Origin: CAWVSB01 sp036960375
GTDB lineage: Bacteria; Pseudomonadota; Gammaproteobacteria; Pseudomonadales; CAWVSB01
Direction: 5' to 3'
Length of the DNA: 64,000 bases
NCBI GenBank assembly: GCA_036960375.1
Contig: JBALVY010000004.1
Span: 248,001 to 312,000, forward strand
Of the stretch, positions 25,822-34,589 are shown piece after piece. The notes below the pieces were generated by a model. It had not been told where the DNA came from and did no database searches. It saw only the letters and a program-made list of their open reading frames with translations. The translations under genes were made by a program, and so were the position numbers. The first letter of the stretch is position 1, and each line of letters opens with the position of its first letter.

Positions 25822-25867
25822 GATAGTTCACATAAATAGAACTATAGTTCCATTTATGTGAACTATC
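25822..25867. promoter_or_regulatory. Nested 46-bp palindrome before the HTH-nucleotidyltransferase gene
   Basis: Outer arms of 16 bp (25822-25837 and 25852-25867) are exact inverted copies. Between them is a second perfect palindrome GAACTATAGTTC (25839-25850). Only 25838 and 25851 fail to pair. It ends 14 bp before the start codon at 25882. The repeated TAGTTC/GAACTA units suggest an operator for the HTH protein encoded downstream. Confidence 0.65.
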
Positions 25868-25881
25868 CATGAGAGAGTGAT

Positions 25882-26472
25882 ATGAGTCAACTGGGCGAGG
25901 CCTTGTTTACGACCACGCAGAGAAACGTACTGGCTCTGCTGTATGGCCACCCTGACAGGTCGTTCTATACTCGGGAGATTATTCGTAGAACCGGCATGGG
26001 AGTGGCAACGATTAAACGCGAGCTTGACCGAATGCAGGCTGCAGGAATTCTCACCCTGGTAAAGATTGGTAATCAGCATCATTACCAGGCCAATACCCTA
26101 TGCCCAATATACGCTGAGCTTCTGGCCATAGTGCGTAAAACCTTTGGTATAGCCGATGTTATTGCAGAAGCACTCGTACCTATTGATGCTCATTTGGACT
26201 TGGCATTTGTTTACGGATCTTTAGCAAAGGGCACAGAGTCTAGTTCGAGCGATATAGACTTAATGTTAGTGGGTGACAGTATTGATTATGCTGATGTTAT
26301 CGCGCTGTTAATGCCATTGGAGGAATCTTTGCAGCGACCTATCCATCCTACTATTTACCTTGCTGACGATTTTAGAGTAAAGTTAGCAGGTAACAATAGT
26401 TTTCTACAGCGGGTGATGGATCACCCGAAACTAATGATTAAAGGATTAATCGATGAATACAAACAATCTTGA
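25882..26472 (+). CDS. HTH-nucleotidyltransferase fusion protein (MNT-type)
   Basis: A 196-residue two-domain protein. Residues 1-75 are a winged helix-turn-helix of the ArsR/MarR type (TREIIRRTGMGVATIKRELDRM, then GILTLVKIGNQHHY). Residues 100-190 are a minimal nucleotidyltransferase domain with the metal motif Gly112-Ser113 and Asp124-x-Asp126 (VYGSLAKGTESSSSDIDLM). Such MNT proteins are antitoxins that modify a HEPN toxin. Here the downstream HEPN gene survives only as a short remnant (26453-26575). The palindrome at 25822 is probably its own operator. It has no relation to sbcC apart from position. Confidence 0.8.
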   Translation: MSQLGEALFTTTQRNVLALLYGHPDRSFYTREIIRRTGMGVATIKRELDRMQAAGILTLVKIGNQHHYQANTLCPIYAELLAIVRKTFGIADVIAEALVPIDAHLDLAFVYGSLAKGTESSSSDIDLMLVGDSIDYADVIALLMPLEESLQRPIHPTIYLADDFRVKLAGNNSFLQRVMDHPKLMIKGLIDEYKQS

Positions 26473-26575
26473 AAACCTGGTAAAGGCCGACCTGCTTCAT
26501 GAAGAACCACCGGATGCGCGGGAGTTTGGTGGCGCAAAATTTTTGTTAGAAAAAGTAGGAGAGATGGAGCTATAA
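26453..26575 (+). pseudogene. Remnant of a HEPN toxin partner
   Basis: A 40-residue frame starts inside the end of the nucleotidyltransferase gene (20-bp overlap), as HEPN toxin genes do. Its first 26 residues (NLENLVKADLLHEEPPDARE, then FGG) match the start of small HEPN-domain proteins, which usually run to about 130 residues. After that it departs into FLLEKVGEMEL and stops. The conserved Arg-x4-6-His motif is missing. I read it as an internal deletion that left the antitoxin alone. Confidence 0.5.
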
Positions 26576-26663
26576 AGCTGTACTTCGACTTTATGTACTG
26601 AAGGAGAGGCGGAATAGATTTTCTGCCAGTATAAATTTAAAACAGAATCCAAGGATGGATGAT

Positions 26664-27110
26664 ATGAAAGCAAGTCTATTTGCAATATGTACTTTGTGCG
26701 TCACAGTTTCTCACGCGCAAACCAGCGCTTATAAGTGGGTCGATGAAAACGGCCTAACTCACTTTACGGCGAACCCGCCACCCACTTATATTACCGAGTC
26801 GGAATTGCTCCAGTATGGTAAATACCGTAGTGCTAAAGAGATGGACCCTTCGGTAAAACAGCAGCTGGCGGAAGATTTTGTTATTTATGAGCAATACCAA
26901 AAGCAACTAAGTCAAAATACTTTAGTGAACTATGATCAAAATTCGGCGGCCTCCAGCTTGTCGAGTGATGATTCCCGCTGTGCGTCATTGCAAGACAAAG
27001 AAAAGTCGCTTTTGGCTCAGATGCGACAGGGTTATACCGAGTCACAATCGCGCGCTATTAAAAAGAAGCACAGAGAACTACGGGATGCTATCCAGCTGGA
27101 ATGCTGGTAG
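26664..27110 (+). CDS. Secreted DUF4124 protein
   Basis: A 148-residue protein from the ATG at 26664, chosen because AAGGA lies 8 bp upstream; the ATG at 26655 would overlap that ribosome site. A signal peptide of about 19 residues ends at SHA-QT. The DUF4124 unit YKWVDENGLTHFTANPP comes directly after it. The rest is charged, with Cys109 or nearby and Cys at the end, and has coiled-coil propensity (LAQMRQGYTESQSRAIKKK). The function of DUF4124 is unknown. A second member of the family lies at 51116-51589. Confidence 0.8.
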   Translation: MKASLFAICTLCVTVSHAQTSAYKWVDENGLTHFTANPPPTYITESELLQYGKYRSAKEMDPSVKQQLAEDFVIYEQYQKQLSQNTLVNYDQNSAASSLSSDDSRCASLQDKEKSLLAQMRQGYTESQSRAIKKKHRELRDAIQLECW

Positions 27111-27191
27111 GCATATCGGTATTGCCCGGAAACTCATTTCTGCTAGAGTGTAGCGCTTACTCATTAAGTAAAAAACGAGGCTCCGGGCACT

Positions 27192-28337
27192 ATGAATCGC
27201 TCAGTTTTATGGCATTACGCGCTATCTATATTGATTGTTGTGGCGGTAGCTATCGCTTGGTCTGGTGTTATTGATCAGTTATCGGCTGATTATGTGGGTG
27301 CTTCCATTACCGATGCGGGCATTATTTTTGGCACCGCCCGGGGTCTTAATGCGGTAGTGTCGGTGGCGCAGGGTACTGAGCTTAATTTGCCGTTTTTGAC
27401 GCTGGCGCTGGGCGAGGTGTTGGACCCTGTTAACGATCTTATCGAACGCTTTTCTGCCGTTATGGTGTTTGTGCTTGGCAGTGTGATGTTGCAAAAAATT
27501 CTGTTGGTATTGGCCGCAAGTAATGCCTTTAATATCCTGTTCAGCCTAATTGGCCTTGCGCTAGTAGGGGCCTCGTTCAAATTTGGCGCGGCGAGTGACA
27601 GCAAAGTACTCAGGTTTTTTCTTTTAGCCTGCTTTTTTCGTTTTTCCCTCGCCTTTGTCGCAATGGCCAACGCCTATGTTGACTATCAGTTTCTTGAGGG
27701 TTCAGAGTCTGCCTCTCACGAGTCTATGAAGGAGTACCAGCAAATGGTGCGCGAGGTAAATCAAATTTCTGGCGGCTTGGGCAGTCATCAGGAGGAGATT
27801 GCAGCGTTACGTTCAAAGATGGCCTTTGCCAACGGCAAAATAGGCGCGGTGCAAGCTGAGCTTGGCGTGTTGCTAAAGAAAAAGTCTGAGCTAGACGTAT
27901 CGCGTGAAAAACAGTGCAGTGATTTACCGCTACCGTTTTGTCAGCCTTACCCGGGCAGCGAAAAACCTGAGTTATTAGCTCAGACGGAAAGAGATTTGTT
28001 CCGTATTGAGGACGCCATCGCGCGAAAAGAAAACTCTATTCAAGACCTAAAGGCCTCTATTGAGGTTGATGAAGAAGGACTTGTGTGTCTGCAAAAAAGA
28101 CAGGGAGGCGGAAAATGCAGTGTTTTCGAATATCTCGACCCGACTGATATCCGTGACCGACTGCAACAGAAAATTGAGCAATTGAATGGGCGTACGGCTG
28201 AATTTGTCGATAGCGCTATGAGTTTGCTGATGGCATTGCTGCTGAAATCTGTATTGATCCCGTTGGCTTTCTTCTATTTGTTGTTGTGCCTGGTACGCCT
28301 GGCTTTTAAGTCGCTTTCTAACGCTGCCACTGAATAA
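27192..28337 (+). CDS. Membrane protein with periplasmic or cytoplasmic coiled coil, unknown
   Basis: A 381-residue protein. Hydrophobic segments lie at about residues 7-27, 85-105, 108-130 and 138-158, and a last pair at about 340-370. Between residues 180 and 330 is a charged region with heptad-like spacing (EEIAALRSKMAFANGKI, RDLFRIEDAIARKENS). It contains four cysteines in CSDLPLPFCQPYP and CLQKRQGGGKC that could form disulfides. No known family is recognised. It starts a plus-strand run, with the glycosylase gene only 11 bp downstream. Confidence 0.75.
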   Translation: MNRSVLWHYALSILIVVAVAIAWSGVIDQLSADYVGASITDAGIIFGTARGLNAVVSVAQGTELNLPFLTLALGEVLDPVNDLIERFSAVMVFVLGSVMLQKILLVLAASNAFNILFSLIGLALVGASFKFGAASDSKVLRFFLLACFFRFSLAFVAMANAYVDYQFLEGSESASHESMKEYQQMVREVNQISGGLGSHQEEIAALRSKMAFANGKIGAVQAELGVLLKKKSELDVSREKQCSDLPLPFCQPYPGSEKPELLAQTERDLFRIEDAIARKENSIQDLKASIEVDEEGLVCLQKRQGGGKCSVFEYLDPTDIRDRLQQKIEQLNGRTAEFVDSAMSLLMALLLKSVLIPLAFFYLLLCLVRLAFKSLSNAATE

Positions 28338-28348
28338 ACAGGTTTATT

Positions 28349-28873
28349 ATGAAGTCTGCTTTTCTACCCAGTAGTGCAGCCAATGCACGTGTGCTTATTC
28401 TTGGTTCCATGCCGGGTGAGGCTTCTTTGGCTGTGCAGGAATATTACGGCTTTGCTCGCAATGCCTTTTGGGGAATTATGGGTGAGTTGGTCGGCGCCGT
28501 ACCTGAGCTTGAATATCAGGATAGGCTGCATAGATTACATGGGGCAGGCATTGCCTTATGGGATGTGGTGGCCGAGTGCGAGAGAAAGGGTAGCCTGGAT
28601 AGCGCGATAGTCGAAGAGTCTCTGGTGGTGAATGACTTTGAGGCTTTTCTGGCTCGGTATTCCAATATTAGTGCTATATTTTTTAATGGAAAAGCCGCTG
28701 AACGTTTGTTTAAACGTTATGTATTAAAGCAGCAGTCTATTGCTAGCTCAATCGGCTTATACGCGTTGCCATCTACCAGCCCGGCCAATGCGAGTTTGTC
28801 TTTTCAGAACAAGTTGGCGCAATGGCAAATTGTACTTCAAATTCTCGAGGAGGGTCCCGTACAGAGCCAATAA
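28349..28873 (+). CDS. Hypoxanthine-DNA glycosylase (UDG family 6-like)
   Basis: A 174-residue member of the uracil-DNA glycosylase superfamily. Motif 1 is LILGSMPGEASL (Gly19-Ser20-Met21-Pro22-Gly23), with the YYGFARNAFW segment carrying Asn38, the likely catalytic Asn of family 6. ALWDVVAECERKGSLDSAI follows, and motif 2 is LPSTSPANASLSF. This pattern is that of deoxyinosine (hypoxanthine)-DNA glycosylases. It removes deaminated adenine from DNA. The gene is packed 11 bp after the coiled-coil membrane protein gene. Confidence 0.85.
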   Translation: MKSAFLPSSAANARVLILGSMPGEASLAVQEYYGFARNAFWGIMGELVGAVPELEYQDRLHRLHGAGIALWDVVAECERKGSLDSAIVEESLVVNDFEAFLARYSNISAIFFNGKAAERLFKRYVLKQQSIASSIGLYALPSTSPANASLSFQNKLAQWQIVLQILEEGPVQSQ

Positions 28874-28943
28874 GACTACTGGCACATAACGGTTGATGCG
28901 GCTATCTTTAAGGGCAGGTACAGTGAATTCCGAGGAAATTAAA

Positions 28944-29981
28944 ATGGCGAATATAGTAATTTGTGCAGACGGTACCTGGAATCGCCCTGAAGAGGATCTG
29001 GCTGATGATCACCCCACTAATGTATTGAAAGTGGCCAGGGCGATTAATCCGCAAGTGTCAGGCACTAATCAGCATGTGTTTTATGACTGGGGTGTTGGCT
29101 CGTATTACAGTGCTTTGGCTGGCGGAGTGACCGGCAAGGGCATCCATAAAAACATTGTTGATGCTTATCGTTATATTGTTCAAAACTACCATGCCAACGA
29201 CAAAATCTATTTGTTCGGTTTTAGTCGCGGTGCTTATACCGTGCGCGCGCTGTGTGGTCTGATTTACAACTGCGGTATTGTTAAACGTGCTGATGCCCGC
29301 TTGATAGAGCAGGCATGGCGGATTTATAAAAGCCCGTCGGATACCAACCATCCGGATGGTGACGAAGCTAAGTCCTTCCGTAATGACTACAGCCACAAAT
29401 CGCGTAAAGTGCACTTTGTTGGCGCCTGGGATACCGTTGGAAAGCTGGGCATTCCGTTTAGTTTAATGGGGCTGTTGGATTCGAACGATGAGTTCTATGA
29501 CACCAAAATGGGCCCCAATGTGGCGTTCGCTCGCCATGCCATGGCCATTGATGAGCAACGTAAAGACTTTGAACCTACGCTATGGTTGCCCAGAACAGGC
29601 GTCAATTTAGAGCAAGTGTGGTTCGCTGGGGTACATTCAGATATTGGTGGTTCGTACGCGCCAGATATCCCCGGAGGGCCTTGTGCCTCGGACGTATCAT
29701 TGAACTGGATGTTGGTCGAAGCAAAAGCGGCAGGCTTGAAATTCGAAACGCATATAGGTGATGGTTTAAGTGATGGCTCTTTGTCCCGGCTGCATAAATC
29801 CCGCAATCATGTATATCGAAGTAAAAAACCTTTGCATCGTCCATTAATAGATCTCAAACGTCCCAGTGTGATTCACCCCAGTGTTAAACTCCGATATCTG
29901 GCCGATGAATCATATCGCCCACAAAAACTTAAACCGTTGGTAGACAGTTTGGGCTGGGATTCTATAAGTGTAGGTGTTTAG
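28944..29981 (+). CDS. DUF2235 alpha/beta-hydrolase-like protein
   Basis: A 345-residue protein from the ATG at 28944, which has GAGGAAAT 8 bp upstream; the frame runs further up but without support. The DUF2235 pattern is clear: ICADGTWNRP at the N-terminus, FYDWGVGS, then LFGFSRGAYTVR with nucleophile Ser94, VGAWDTVG, and GVHSDIGGSY, which supplies the Asp/His partners. Relatives include Tle1 phospholipase effectors of type VI secretion, but no secretion genes are nearby, so a housekeeping or unknown hydrolase is more likely. Confidence 0.85.
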   Translation: MANIVICADGTWNRPEEDLADDHPTNVLKVARAINPQVSGTNQHVFYDWGVGSYYSALAGGVTGKGIHKNIVDAYRYIVQNYHANDKIYLFGFSRGAYTVRALCGLIYNCGIVKRADARLIEQAWRIYKSPSDTNHPDGDEAKSFRNDYSHKSRKVHFVGAWDTVGKLGIPFSLMGLLDSNDEFYDTKMGPNVAFARHAMAIDEQRKDFEPTLWLPRTGVNLEQVWFAGVHSDIGGSYAPDIPGGPCASDVSLNWMLVEAKAAGLKFETHIGDGLSDGSLSRLHKSRNHVYRSKKPLHRPLIDLKRPSVIHPSVKLRYLADESYRPQKLKPLVDSLGWDSISVGV

Positions 29982-30006
29982 ATTATGACAGGGGAATCGC
30001 TTTTTT

Positions 30007-30981
30007 ATGGATATTGCTGACACCTTAATGGCGCAAATACAGCTGCTATGGCTTTTACCAGTGGCTTTTATCGTGCTGATGCTGTTCCGTTCGTTACGCT
30101 CAAGGGGCAGGCAAGACGACAAGGCGGTGAATAGAATTCTTTCGCAACTGCCAGAGACTGATTATCAGTTGATTGGTGATGTGACGCTGCCTCTGAATGA
30201 CCAGCGCATACAGATCGATCATATTGTTGTATCCCCTTTTGGTGTGTTTGTCATTGAAGCCATAAATAGGAAGGGCGGGATATCAGGTGAGCCGAAGCAG
30301 GCCCAGTGGACCCAGCACAAGGGTCGACGTGAACACCCTTTCCCAAATCCATTGCGACAAAGCTTTCAGCAGATTAAAGCGCTTGAGGCCGTGCTAGGCA
30401 GTGCCAAGGGGCTTATGCCGGTGGTGGTGTTCATAGGGAAGAGCGAGTTTAGCTCGCCTATGCCCGACAATGTCATAATGGGGAGTGGGTTGATTAAGAC
30501 TATTTGCGCGCAAAACTATTTGATGTTTTCCGATGCGCAAATGGGCGACATCATTAGGGCCATTGAGTCCGCTCGTCTGGCGTCAGGTAAGGCAAGCGTA
30601 TCGCAGCTGCGTTACGGGCAGCAGTTGGAGGCGACTTCGCGACGTAGAAAACGGCTACTGGCATTAGCGCTTGTTTGCATGGCTTTCGGTTTTTTAGTCT
30701 GGCTAGTGGTTAAACAGGCCAGTATGCCAGTTCCTGATGACGCTGGAGCGGAGACTCGATATGGTGATCTAATTAGCTCAATCACGCCTGCGGCCAAATC
30801 CGAAGTCAAACCGGGCGCTAATACTGTGTGGGCCCCTGAGGTCTCGAATAGCGAACTACGCAGCGCGCGTCGAGCTTGCAATCAATATGTCTCACAGCTG
30901 CTTGAAGATGATACAGCCAGATTACATACCAAAAAGAACCAAGCGTGTGCCGAGTATGAGCGTTTGAAACAGGAGAATTAG
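30007..30981 (+). CDS. Membrane-anchored NERD-domain protein
   Basis: A 324-residue protein. A membrane helix at about residues 10-28 is followed by a NERD (nuclease-related) domain at about residues 40-150, with QIDHIVVSPFGVFVIEA, GEPKQAQWTQ and NPLRQSFQQIKAL. A second membrane helix at about 219-237 and a charged C-terminal tail with a Cys and an Arg-rich helix follow. The NERD Asp-x-His-Val and Glu positions of the nuclease fold are present. It lies between the DUF2235 gene and a PACE transporter gene. The function is unknown. Confidence 0.83.
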   Translation: MDIADTLMAQIQLLWLLPVAFIVLMLFRSLRSRGRQDDKAVNRILSQLPETDYQLIGDVTLPLNDQRIQIDHIVVSPFGVFVIEAINRKGGISGEPKQAQWTQHKGRREHPFPNPLRQSFQQIKALEAVLGSAKGLMPVVVFIGKSEFSSPMPDNVIMGSGLIKTICAQNYLMFSDAQMGDIIRAIESARLASGKASVSQLRYGQQLEATSRRRKRLLALALVCMAFGFLVWLVVKQASMPVPDDAGAETRYGDLISSITPAAKSEVKPGANTVWAPEVSNSELRSARRACNQYVSQLLEDDTARLHTKKNQACAEYERLKQEN

Positions 30982-30987
30982 TACACA

Positions 30988-31470
30988 GTGATATCCTTAA
31001 CACCGGCTAAATCAACGGTTGAAATCGGCCAGCGAGAGCGACTGGCACATGCAGTATTATTTGAGCTGATACTGTTTTTTATCTGTTGGGTTATTATGCT
31101 GACTGTTTCAGACGGCAGCGTCGCAGTGGCTACAGCGTTGGTAGTCTCTGTTTCACTGACGGCGATGTTTTGTAATTACCTGTTCAATGTTATTTTCGAC
31201 CGGATCTATGGCGAGGATAGAACCTCGCGTACTGTGGCTTTGCGTATATTTCACGCGCTGTGTTTTGAAGTTACAGTATTGATCTCGACTATACCCATGT
31301 TTGTTTTTGCACTGGATATAGGCTGGCTGGACGCCCTGCTATTTGACCTGGTGTTTATGTTGCTAGCCTTGGTGTATACCTACATCTTCAATTGGAGTTT
31401 CGATCAACTGCGGGTGCGCTGGATTGGCCCATATCCGCGTGAGCCGGGCTCGGAAAACTATTCGGTATAG
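30988..31470 (+). CDS. PACE-family efflux transporter (AceI-like)
   Basis: A 160-residue inner-membrane protein with four transmembrane helices arranged as two similar halves. In each half a FEL/FEV segment with a conserved Glu lies in the first helix (HAVLFELILFF and HALCFEVTVLI), and NYLFNVIFDR and YTYIFNWSFDQ close the halves. These are the hallmarks of PACE (chlorhexidine/polyamine) transporters. The start codon is GTG at 30988 with AGGAG upstream, 6 bp after the preceding stop, so it is probably co-transcribed. The native substrate could be short diamines. Confidence 0.9.
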   Translation: MISLTPAKSTVEIGQRERLAHAVLFELILFFICWVIMLTVSDGSVAVATALVVSVSLTAMFCNYLFNVIFDRIYGEDRTSRTVALRIFHALCFEVTVLISTIPMFVFALDIGWLDALLFDLVFMLLALVYTYIFNWSFDQLRVRWIGPYPREPGSENYSV

Positions 31471-31487
31471 CTGAGTAAGGAATAGCT

Positions 31488-32549
31488 TTACAGTGCCATT
31501 TTTATCGTCAAATCATCTTTTTCTGCCATCTTCTTCAACGTTTCCCGGTAATTGGTCGCATTATTTGAAGGCTGGTCTGCCAGAGCATAAGAAAGAAAAT
31601 TCAGAATTAGAGGTTTGCTCAGCTGATGCTGGCGTGCCACGCTCATGATAGGGTCATTGGGTACTTCGTACTCGCAGGGCAGGGGAGCGGTATAGTCGCC
31701 AACGCCGGTGGCGGGTTCCCGTTTCATCAAATCGGCATGGAATGTGATGTCGTCATTAGGGCTGAGCGAATCTTTTGCCATCAGGCAGGGTATCGAGTCA
31801 GGGTTGATGCCAAAGAACGGGAAGTCGATAAAACCGAGATGAGACCCGCCAATCATTTTGACTAATACGCGTGGTGAATCGGCCCTGTCAAAAGCCGCTG
31901 CACTGGTGCTTGCGTAATCTACTAATAAGTCCTGATCGCCGTGTAGTAATAACATCGGGAGCTGGCGTGTCTGGTAAAATTCGGAATATAAAAAATCGCC
32001 GGCACCAGCTGACAGTAATATGGCGGCCTGCAAGCGTGGTTCGCGCAATTCACGGTCGAAACCCGCAAGGTAGGTGGTTAAACCGCCAAAGGAATGTCCG
32101 GCTAGCGCAATGCGTTCTGCATCTACTTTTCCTACTAGTGAGGTAGGCAATCCTGGGCTCACACCCAAGGCAATATCAATGACTCTGGTGATGTCACCAG
32201 GTTGGTTGAGTAGGTCGTTCAAATCCAGGGCGTCCATATCGTCGCCATTGGTATTAGGGAATTTTACCGCTGCTACAATATAACCGTGACTGGCCAGGTA
32301 TTCAGTCAGCCAGAGAGCTTTGTCCGGTTGCCCGCCCAGACCATGGGCGAAAACCAGAAGAGGGGCTGGTTGAGTAATAGTCGCTGGCTGCCAAAAGGTG
32401 ATTTCGAGTTGGCGTTGGCGACTGTCGTCTATGTCTATAATGGTGACGGACGGCGCAAGGGTTTGCGGGCCTGCCGGTGTTGGGTCGCTGCCGCATGCGC
32501 CGAGCAATAAAATGAGAGTAGCAAAAACAGCAATAGTGACCTTTGACAT
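31488..32549 (-). CDS. Alpha/beta hydrolase lipoprotein
   Basis: A 353-residue protein with a lipoprotein signal peptide (lipobox LLGAC, Cys19). The hydrolase domain has VFAHGLGG, nucleophile elbow AGHSFGG (Ser153), an LLHGDQDLLVDY acid region and GGSHLGFID with a His. This resembles platelet-activating-factor acetylhydrolase or chlorophyllase-like periplasmic hydrolases. It is probably anchored in the outer membrane or periplasm. It converges on the PACE gene (17 bp apart) and lies downstream of the DUF885 gene on the same strand, 46 bp away. Substrate unknown. Confidence 0.83.
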   Translation of the reverse strand: MSKVTIAVFATLILLLGACGSDPTPAGPQTLAPSVTIIDIDDSRQRQLEITFWQPATITQPAPLLVFAHGLGGQPDKALWLTEYLASHGYIVAAVKFPNTNGDDMDALDLNDLLNQPGDITRVIDIALGVSPGLPTSLVGKVDAERIALAGHSFGGLTTYLAGFDRELREPRLQAAILLSAGAGDFLYSEFYQTRQLPMLLLHGDQDLLVDYASTSAAAFDRADSPRVLVKMIGGSHLGFIDFPFFGINPDSIPCLMAKDSLSPNDDITFHADLMKREPATGVGDYTAPLPCEYEVPNDPIMSVARQHQLSKPLILNFLSYALADQPSNNATNYRETLKKMAEKDDLTIKMAL

Positions 32550-32595
32550 AGCGAATTTCCGGTTCAGGTTTTTCGCTAGTATATCGTCAAGCGGC

Positions 32596-34455
32596 TTAAG
32601 GGCCCGTTGCAGCTTGGTAATCTTTTATCCAGTCATCAACCTGTTGTTCCAGTATATGCATCGGCAGAGGACCATTTTTGAGTACCACGTCGTGAAACTC
32701 TCTGATATCAAATTGATCGCCCAGTTGTTGCTTGGCTTTTTCTCGCACCTTCAAAATTGTCAGCATGCCCACCTTGTAAGCCGTGGCCTGCGACGGCATA
32801 ACAATGTGACGTTCAACCATTTTCATAGCATCTAATTCGGCATTAGGCGTATTGGCCACGTAGTAGGCAATGCCCTCTTCGCGCGTCCACTTTTTAGCAT
32901 GTATGCCGGTATCGACTACCAGTCGACAAGCGCGCCACAGTTCCATTGCCAACCGGCCAAAGTCGGAATAAGGGTCTTGATAAAGACCAATTTCTTTGGG
33001 CAGAAGTTCTGAATATAAACCCCAGCCTTCGGAGTAGGCGGTATAACCACCAAATTTGCGGAATTTGGGGATATCTTGTAATTCCTGCGCGATAGCTATT
33101 TGCATATGGTGGCCAGGAATGCCTTCATGGTAGGCCAGCGCCGCCATTTGGTAACTGGGCATGGAATCCATGTTATACAGATTGGCGTAAAAAAGCCCGG
33201 GTCGCTGGCCGTCTTCAGAAGGACGTTGGTAAAAGGCTTTACCTGCAGACTGTTCGCGGAATGCCTCTACCGCGCGTACCTCAATGTCTGCTTTGGGTTT
33301 GGTTAGAAATAGACTGTCCAGTCTGCCTTTCATATCCTCAATCAGGGCTCGTGCTTCTGTCAAGTAACGTTCGCGACCTTCTTCTGTTTGAGGGTAGATC
33401 AGGCTTTGATCATTGCGCACGGCCTGCATAAATTCTTGCAGCTTACCTTCAAAGCCGATGGTGTCCCGGACTTCGCGCATTTCATTGTGGATACGATCGA
33501 CTTCAGCCAGGCCTATTTGGTGGATTTCTTCGGCGCTCAGCGTCGTTGTTGTAGTGCGCTTAAGTGCTACATTGAAAAACTCGTCACCGTCTGGCAGTTT
33601 CCACACGCCTGCATCGTCGGTGGCTATCTCCGCTAGTGTTTGCAAATAATCGATGAGTTTTTCATAGCTGGGATGAACCGACTGGCTCAGCGCGCTTTCG
33701 GCTTCTTTGATCAGTGCCGTTTGTTCTGCGCTACTGATGTTGATGTCATCTTGTGCCGCCAGTTTTTGTATCTTGCTTTTGAAATCTGCCAGCAGTGTGC
33801 TATCGGGACCGCTGTCAAATGGGGCGCCGCTAATGATATTGCGAGAATCACGTATCACATTCGGAAAAACAAATTTTGGGGGGATGATACTTAGCTCTTT
33901 GCGCTTATCCAGGCCCAGCATCAGTTCATCGAAAAAAGCCGGAAGTGCATTAAGGCGAGCGATATAGGCTTCTGCGTCGGCCAGTGTGTCTATTTTGTGC
34001 TGGTTGATTAGCAGATTGGCTACGCCGCTGTGCAAGCCAAACATCTGATTGACGGGGTAGTTATGATAGCGCCACTTAAAATTGGCGATTCCTTGTTCGA
34101 GCTTTTGTATCTTTAAGCGATAGCTCAGCTGTGTGGCCTCATCAAGCAGAGAGACGTCCAGTTCGAGGAGTTCGGCTAGCTGAGCCTTGGCGATGGACAG
34201 AGATTGTGATGAAAATGCCTCGCTAATGTCGTCCCATTTCCCCATGTTGGTTTTGCGGCCCAGGCTGGTTTGGCTCATTGGGCTGCGAGCTACACCTTCT
34301 TCAAAAAAACGCTCGAACAGAGCATTGGCTTTTTCAGACTCGGTTTGTGCGGCAGGTTTCTCGACTATTACGGGTTCATTATGCTCGTTACTGCAGGCGA
34401 CGAGCGTGATTAGTAGGCATAACAAGGCGGTGAGAGGGGTGTGTTTAAGCAGCAT
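32596..34455 (-). CDS. DUF885 lipoprotein, putative metallopeptidase
   Basis: A 619-residue protein from the ATG at 34455. An upstream TTG frame gives a poor leader and is rejected. The lipobox LVAC places the acylated Cys at residue 21. The DUF885 domain covers most of the chain. The zinc-type motif is YHEGIPGHHMQ, with the glutamate of YSEGWGLYSE downstream as a third ligand, as in gluzincin-like DUF885 proteins. The C-terminus has PSQATAYKVG and a catalytic-like RHIVMPS. It may be a periplasmic carboxypeptidase-like enzyme. It is linked to the hydrolase gene downstream. Confidence 0.87.
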   Translation of the reverse strand: MLLKHTPLTALLCLLITLVACSNEHNEPVIVEKPAAQTESEKANALFERFFEEGVARSPMSQTSLGRKTNMGKWDDISEAFSSQSLSIAKAQLAELLELDVSLLDEATQLSYRLKIQKLEQGIANFKWRYHNYPVNQMFGLHSGVANLLINQHKIDTLADAEAYIARLNALPAFFDELMLGLDKRKELSIIPPKFVFPNVIRDSRNIISGAPFDSGPDSTLLADFKSKIQKLAAQDDINISSAEQTALIKEAESALSQSVHPSYEKLIDYLQTLAEIATDDAGVWKLPDGDEFFNVALKRTTTTTLSAEEIHQIGLAEVDRIHNEMREVRDTIGFEGKLQEFMQAVRNDQSLIYPQTEEGRERYLTEARALIEDMKGRLDSLFLTKPKADIEVRAVEAFREQSAGKAFYQRPSEDGQRPGLFYANLYNMDSMPSYQMAALAYHEGIPGHHMQIAIAQELQDIPKFRKFGGYTAYSEGWGLYSELLPKEIGLYQDPYSDFGRLAMELWRACRLVVDTGIHAKKWTREEGIAYYVANTPNAELDAMKMVERHIVMPSQATAYKVGMLTILKVREKAKQQLGDQFDIREFHDVVLKNGPLPMHILEQQVDDWIKDYQAATGP

Positions 34456-34544
34456 GAAGTGGTCCAAGTCATTTTTGGTAAATTGTATCAGGAATAATCT
34501 GTGTTCCAACGAGCAGCCGGAACAATCATGAGATTTTTTGGCTA

Positions 34545-34588
34545 GAGCACTATATCGCGCCAGCGATATAGTGCTCCGTCCCCCATTG
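34545..34588. repeat. Palindromic intergenic repeat, left-truncated copy
   Basis: Inverted 14-bp arms (34545-34558 and 34563-34576) are followed by CGTCCCCCATTG on the right only; the GGGGACG part is missing on the left. It lies between the DUF885 gene start and the 3' end of the SDR gene. Confidence 0.75.
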
Positions 34589-34589
34589 T

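Noticed and set aside
28893..28943. An upstream extension of the DUF2235 protein.
   Set aside because: The ribosome site and family start agree with 28944.
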